Assembly (NCBI GenBank): GCA_964614515.1
Contig: CAZTPJ010000114.1
Coordinates: forward strand, 1-8,310
Length of the DNA: 8,310 nucleotides
DNA from: CAZTPJ01 sp964614515
GTDB lineage: Bacteria > Planctomycetota > Phycisphaerae > Phycisphaerales > UBA1924
Direction of reading: 5' to 3'
Of this stretch, positions 6,068 to 8,310 are shown one piece after another. The notes under the pieces are model-generated. The model was not told where the DNA came from. It ran no database searches and saw nothing but the letters and a program-made list of their open reading frames with translations. The first letter of the stretch is position 1. Each line of letters begins with the position of its first letter. Made by a program: the position numbers and the translations under genes.

Positions 6068-6445
6068 ATGCGCCTCCGCCGGCTGATAATCACTCTGGCC
6101 GCGACGACGCTGATCGCGAACGGAATCGCCGCCGCTGAGGACACCCCCGAGCCGTTCTCAGTCCTAACGAACGCGACCCTCAGTTGCTCAATCAAAGCAC
6201 CCAGCCTCATCGTCGGCTGTTACCTCGAGCGGCCCGTAGCTGTGTTCGGCGGTCTCGAGCTAGCAGTCGGCGTGGATGCCCAAGCCGCGCTTCGAGGCGG
6301 AGACAGTCACCTCGCGCCTTACGGCATCGCCGCTTACTACGCACCAACGTGGTCGGCTTGGCTGGAGGTCATGCTGCCGGACCTCGGCATTCCCGTCATC
6401 GGCGCACCCGACTGGTTGAGATTCGGCTTCTCGTACCGATTCTGA
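6068..6445 (+). CDS. Secreted beta-rich protein with outer-membrane-protein-like C-terminus
   Basis: A 125-residue protein starting directly after the previous stop. The N-terminus is a classic signal peptide: MRLRRLI, a hydrophobic core to about residue 20, and AAA before ED (cleavage probably after residue 23). The mature part alternates polar and hydrophobic residues in beta-strand style (SLIVGCYLERPV, GLELAVGVDAQAAL, YGIAAYYAPTWSAWLEVMLP). It ends in DWLRFGFSYRF. A final phenylalanine preceded by alternating aromatic/hydrophobic residues is the usual signal for outer-membrane beta-barrel insertion. Two cysteines (residues about 40 and 51) could form a disulfide. At about 100 mature residues it is too short for a normal eight-stranded barrel, so it might oligomerise or insert partially. 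No family was recognised; an envelope or lysis role is inferred. Confidence 0.7.
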   Translation: MRLRRLIITLAATTLIANGIAAAEDTPEPFSVLTNATLSCSIKAPSLIVGCYLERPVAVFGGLELAVGVDAQAALRGGDSHLAPYGIAAYYAPTWSAWLEVMLPDLGIPVIGAPDWLRFGFSYRF

Positions 6446-6455
6446 AAGGAGCATC

Positions 6456-6551
6456 ATGCCTCCGTTCTTCAAGAAGATCACGCTCGAGGGCTTCATCGCA
6501 GGGGCCGTTGCTGGCCTCATCATCGGCGCCCTCATCGCAAGCACCCTCTAA
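6456..6551 (+). CDS. 31-residue single-span membrane peptide
   Basis: This very short gene runs from ATG 6456 to TAA 6549-6551. AAAGGAG (6445-6451) lies four bases upstream and overlaps the preceding stop, which strongly supports translation. The product is a short basic N-terminus (PPFFKKITLEG) followed by one hydrophobic helix (about 12-30) with small-residue spacing of the GxxxG type (FIAGAVAGLIIGALIAS). It has no charged residue after position 10. It could be a small holin subunit, an antiholin or a pinholin-like peptide, given its location between lysis-type genes. A hairpin terminator-like element follows within ten bases. No homologous family is claimed. Confidence 0.65.
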   Translation: MPPFFKKITLEGFIAGAVAGLIIGALIASTL

Positions 6552-6557
6552 CCACCT

Positions 6558-6586
6558 TGGCCGGCAACCGTCGGCCATTATCTTCC
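6558..6586 (+). terminator. Putative weak rho-independent terminator
   Basis: TGGCCGGC (6558-6565) can pair with GTCGGCCA (6570-6577) over eight positions, one a G-U wobble, with a four-base AACC loop. The sequence after it is TTATCTTCC, only moderately T-rich. It lies seven bases after the 31-codon gene and before the separate Shine-Dalgarno sequence of the 6651 gene. It might attenuate rather than stop transcription. Confidence 0.45.
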
Positions 6587-6650
6587 AGCCTCTATCCCAT
6601 CCCGCCCGGCGCACATATCCCGCGTCCCCAATCCACGCCTGGAGGCGAAG

Positions 6651-7064
6651 TTGAGCGACCTCACGAACCACCGGATAGCAACCCTCGAAGACGCGCAGCA
6701 AGCGAACGTGGCCTACCAGAGGGAAGTGATGGGCATCCTCCGGGGTGGCCGCAATGGTGACCTCGGGCTCCTACACACCGTCGCTGTGATCAACACGCGT
6801 CTCGAAACCGTAGAGGAGAAACTCGACGGCCTCAAAGACAGCAGCAGCGGCTTGAAGGAAAGCATTGACGCGCTCAGGCAAGAGAGACGCGACGACCAGA
6901 AGAAACGCGAAGGGCGCGTCGAACTCGCGGGCTGGGTGAAGTACGTCCTGCTGCTGTTGGGCGCTATCGTCGCTATCGGCGGGCCGCTCGGACTCTGGCG
7001 CGTCTCAACACAGTTTCAGCACGTGCAGCAGCAACTACGTAACATCCCAAGCATCCCAGAGTGA
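6651..7064 (+). CDS. Coiled-coil protein with one membrane helix, XhlA-like lysis candidate
   Basis: A 137-residue protein starting at TTG 6651, supported by GGAGG at 6641-6645 with a five-base spacer. No ATG offers a better start: the first internal methionine is at residue 27, past the beginning of the conserved-looking helix. Residues about 5-27 and 40-92 are amphipathic and probably coiled-coil (INTRLETVEEKLDGLKD, KESIDALRQERRDDQKKREG). A single hydrophobic helix follows at about 96-117 (VKYVLLLLGAIVAIGG), then a polar tail rich in Gln. The order 'coiled coil, then one C-terminal membrane span' recalls haemolysin XhlA-type and other phage lysis-associated proteins, but the tail is longer than is typical there. 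It could be a holin partner or a spanin-like linker. Function is inferred from architecture and location. Confidence 0.7.
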   Translation: MSDLTNHRIATLEDAQQANVAYQREVMGILRGGRNGDLGLLHTVAVINTRLETVEEKLDGLKDSSSGLKESIDALRQERRDDQKKREGRVELAGWVKYVLLLLGAIVAIGGPLGLWRVSTQFQHVQQQLRNIPSIPE

Positions 7065-7118
7065 ATCACCAGTGGTTGGGCCACTCATCCCGCCACACGA
7101 GTCTAGGCCCGAGTCCCA

Positions 7119-7172
7119 GCAGTCTAGAGGCTCAGTCTCGAGCGGGGAATAGGCAGAAGCCAAGAAGAAGCC
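7119..7172. repeat. Two-box direct repeat, copy 1
   Basis: Box A is 26 bases (7119-7144, beginning GCAGTCTAGAGG). Box B is 23 bases (7150-7172, beginning TAGGCAGAAGCC). They are separated by five bases (GGGAA). Both boxes recur without mismatch in copy 2. Box A itself contains two near-identical 9-mers, AGTCTAGAG and AGTCTCGAG. Box B ends exactly where the Ns begin. Confidence 0.9.
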
Positions 7173-7182
7173 NNNNNNNNNN
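7173..7182. other. Assembly gap (10 N)
   Basis: Ten Ns directly follow box B of repeat copy 1. The bases before the gap recur at 7267-7289, so the break probably reflects a repeat the assembler could not resolve. True missing length is unknown. Confidence 0.95.
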
Positions 7183-7228
7183 CACGCGCTACCTTCACGC
7201 CGTCAGGCCAATGACGTTTGCCCATGCC

Positions 7229-7289
7229 GCAGTCTAGAGGCTCAGTCTCGAGCGAACGTCACGAGGTAGGCAGAAGCCAAGAAGAAGCC
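7229..7289. repeat. Two-box direct repeat, copy 2
   Basis: Box A (7229-7254) and box B (7267-7289) match copy 1 exactly, but the spacer between them is 12 bases instead of five and has a different sequence. Perfect boxes with divergent spacers argue for selected or recently copied elements rather than one simple block duplication. The end of box B overlaps the left arm of the leftward terminator-like hairpin. Confidence 0.9.
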
Positions 7290-7307
7290 GCCCGGTGAAA
7301 GGCGGCT
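7273..7307 (-). terminator. Putative intrinsic terminator of the leftward operon
   Basis: AGCCGCC (7286-7292) pairs perfectly with GGCGGCT (7301-7307) around an eight-base loop. Read on the - strand, the stem is followed by TCTTCTTGGCTTC, a T-rich tail. It begins ten bases after the stop of the leftward lipoprotein gene (7317), the expected place for a terminator. The T-rich tail is the reverse complement of repeat box B, so copy 1 may once have carried the same terminator. Confidence 0.6.
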
Positions 7308-7316
7308 CCGGCTAGA

Positions 7317-7634
7317 TCATCGTAGGCCGCGCCGGTACTCGTCGAGCAGCACGTCTCGCGGCAGCGGATACCCGAGCGTAATCCCGTAACAGACGCTCTC
7401 GTACGATGCGATGGTGCTACTGAGCGCGAAGGTACCCCAGAAGCCACCCTGACCACCGGCTCTCGCGAGTTCCGCCCGGGCGTACTGGTAGTTCCCCCAG
7501 CCGCCGTTGCAGTACGCGATGTCGCTCTCCATGCGCTGTTGCGGCGTCGGAGGGGGCGGAGGGGTGTAGTTCGAGGGGGCGCAGGCGGCCATGAGGACGG
7601 CCACCAACGCAGCGATTGCCAGTTTGCGGCTCAT
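7317..7634 (-). CDS. Small proline-rich lipoprotein
   Basis: A 105-residue leftward protein. AGGAGG on the - strand (7645-7640) lies five bases before the ATG and overlaps the stop of the upstream gene. The N-terminus is a lipoprotein signal: MSRK, a hydrophobic core, then LMAAC with the lipidated cysteine at residue 18. Methionine at -3 is unusual but tolerated. A short linker with PPPPP (25-29) follows, as in many anchored lipoproteins and in Rz1-type outer spanins. The remainder (about 36-105) contains two further cysteines (in AYCNGG and SVCYGI), a Gly-rich patch and aromatic residues; it matches no family I recognise. It lies opposite to the lysis genes, so a spanin role is speculative; a superinfection or envelope function is equally possible. 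Confidence 0.75.
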   Translation of the reverse strand: MSRKLAIAALVAVLMAACAPSNYTPPPPPTPQQRMESDIAYCNGGWGNYQYARAELARAGGQGGFWGTFALSSTIASYESVCYGITLGYPLPRDVLLDEYRRGLR

Positions 7635-7643
7635 GGCATCCTC

Positions 7644-7826
7644 CTAGATCCTGTGCGCTCGACCGTGCGATAACTTCGGTCTGGCCGGCGTCTTGACTTT
7701 CTCGTGGTTCGCCTCAACGAACGCGTCCGGCTTACCCTTGCCCTCGATAGCGTCCACCAACGCCGGTAGCAGGTCCGGGTGACGACGCGCAGCAGCCCGC
7801 AACAGGACGCGAGTACGGCGGGTCAC
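7644..7826 (-). CDS. Small basic protein of unknown function
   Basis: This 60-residue protein starts at GTG 7826, overlapping the upstream stop (GTGA), with only a weak GAAGTGA upstream, so translation is probably coupled. It begins TRRTRVLLRAAARRHPDLLP, a basic amphipathic helix, continues with ALVDAIEGKGKPDAF and ends in a Lys/Arg/His-rich tail. The basic character might suit nucleic-acid binding, but no motif supports that. It is flanked by equally small genes, a typical arrangement for phage accessory clusters. No family was recognised. Confidence 0.6.
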   Translation of the reverse strand: MTRRTRVLLRAAARRHPDLLPALVDAIEGKGKPDAFVEANHEKVKTPARPKLSHGRAHRI

Positions 7827-8071
7827 GAGATCACTTCAATGGGGATGATGTCGAGCTCGCCTTCACCGCGACGCAGGATGAGATGCCCGTCTATGACGAC
7901 TTGCCTCACTCCTGCGTCTTTGAGGGCTTTGGCGAGAGCGTGGACGCTTCGTTCGTAGTCAGGGCGCACCTTGACGTACTGCTCATCAGCCCGCGCTATC
8001 GCGGCCTTGGCGGACTTCACCTTGGAGTCTTGGGCGAGCCACTCGTCGAATAGGGCGCGAAGGTCGCTCAC
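7823..8071 (-). CDS. Small protein of unknown function, helical N-terminus
   Basis: An 82-residue protein with GTG start at 8071, preceded by GAGG (8079-8076 on the - strand, four-base spacer) and overlapping the upstream stop (GTGA). Residues about 2-53 are predicted helical and charged (LRALFDEWLAQDSKVKSAKAAI...ERSVHALAKALKDAG), possibly a coiled coil. Residues 54-82 look like beta strands (RQVVIDGHLILRRGEGELDIIPIEVI). No catalytic motif or membrane segment is seen. Small acidic or charged helical proteins of this sort are frequent in phage accessory regions, which is the only functional hint. Confidence 0.65.
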   Translation of the reverse strand: MSDLRALFDEWLAQDSKVKSAKAAIARADEQYVKVRPDYERSVHALAKALKDAGVRQVVIDGHLILRRGEGELDIIPIEVIS

Positions 8072-8310
8072 GTCTCCTCCCCAACAGCAGCGAGAGCGTC
8101 TCTTGCCGACCAGTACGCGCGGGTAAGCTCCTCTGCGTCGGCCTCGTTGTTGGCTGACAGGGCGGGCATGAAGTGGGGGTCGTGGTTCGCGTCAAACACC
8201 GCGACGACAGCCAGGCTCTCCAGGGCAATCCTCAGTGCCCTGACCAGTTCGGCCTTATCGTCACGCTCGACAACCTTCTGCCTGACAGCAGCAGACACGG
8301 CCTCCATCCA
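8068..8310 (-). CDS. Small protein of unknown function, possibly truncated by the window edge
   Basis: The leftward frame ends at TGA (8070-8068) inside the next gene's start. The first ATG is at 8307, only three bases from the edge, so neither its ribosome site nor an earlier start can be judged. At least 79 residues are coded, mostly helical (VRQKVVERDDKAELVRALRI, then EADAEELTRAYWSARDALA). The segment FDANHDPHFMPALS in the middle has two histidines and two aspartates, but this is not a motif I recognise. It is the most upstream visible member of the leftward coupled cluster. Confidence 0.6.
   Translation of the reverse strand, partial: WMEAVSAAVRQKVVERDDKAELVRALRIALESLAVVAVFDANHDPHFMPALSANNEADAEELTRAYWSARDALAAVGEET

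Larger units (their letters stand above)
7065..7316. other. Convergent intergenic region with duplicated boxes and an assembly gap
   Basis: These 252 bases separate rightward and leftward genes and hold no supported gene. After the 7064 stop there is a small hairpin (AGTGG 7071-7075 with CCACT 7081-7085) lacking a T tract. A duplicated two-box repeat (7119-7172 and 7229-7289), ten Ns (7173-7182) and a terminator-like hairpin facing left (7286-7307) follow. CGAGTCTAG at 7098-7106 and CGAGTC at 7110-7115 echo the AGTCT(A/C)GAG core of the repeats. No tRNA-like fold was seen. Confidence 0.75.

Noticed and set aside
7119..7289. CRISPR array
   Set aside because: Only two copies, two different boxes per copy and irregular spacing; no leader or cas genes.
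7119..7289. Prophage attachment site
   Set aside because: No integrase or tRNA gene is in the window, and both copies lie within about 170 bases, so they do not bracket a prophage. It cannot be excluded with more flanking sequence.

Overview
This GC-rich window reads as the distal part of a tailed-phage or prophage late region. It covers host-recognition and tail-appendage genes, then a lysis region, and then meets a leftward set of small genes head-on. The host cannot be named. A diderm (Gram-negative-type) host is suggested by a secreted protein with an outer-membrane-protein-like C-terminus, a lipoprotein, and a GH108-type endolysin without obvious Gram-positive wall-binding repeats. Two runs of exactly ten Ns (3196-3205 and 7173-7182) show that this is a scaffolded draft, possibly metagenomic.

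Layout: the 3' end of an upstream gene (1-86) is followed by a tightly packed rightward series. It comprises a fibre-like protein (96-1193), a small virion-type protein (1190-1498), a protein with an Mtd-like N-terminal module (1498-2028), and a LamG/concanavalin-A-like lectin protein (2029-2748). A large gene interrupted by the first gap follows (2803-3195 and 3207-4619). It encodes a coiled coil, a Pro/Glu-rich linker and a helical domain resembling (alpha/alpha) toroid carbohydrate-active enzymes. Next come a small HExxH protein (4619-4909) and a GH108 endolysin (4906-5460). Many junctions overlap or abut (ATGA, TAATG, TAGATG, TGATG, GTGA), so the genes are probably translationally coupled.

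A 241-bp spacer separates the endolysin from a second rightward group: a polytopic holin-like protein (5702-6067), a secreted beta-rich protein (6068-6445), a 31-residue membrane peptide (6456-6551), and a coiled-coil/membrane protein started at TTG (6651-7064). A convergent spacer (7065-7316) carries a duplicated two-box repeat, the second gap and a terminator-like hairpin. Beyond it, four leftward genes (7317-8310) encode a lipoprotein and three small unrecognised proteins, also coupled by GTGA overlaps.

Inferred logic: the 96-4619 genes would make adsorption and capsule- or polysaccharide-directed appendages. The 4619-7064 genes would provide peptidoglycan cleavage and membrane permeabilisation. 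The leftward genes may belong to another phage transcription unit or to flanking DNA. The most notable points are the atypical lysis region, the toroid-type enzyme on a coiled-coil stalk, and the fact that both assembly gaps stop exactly at the end of a sequence repeated 100-200 bp downstream.
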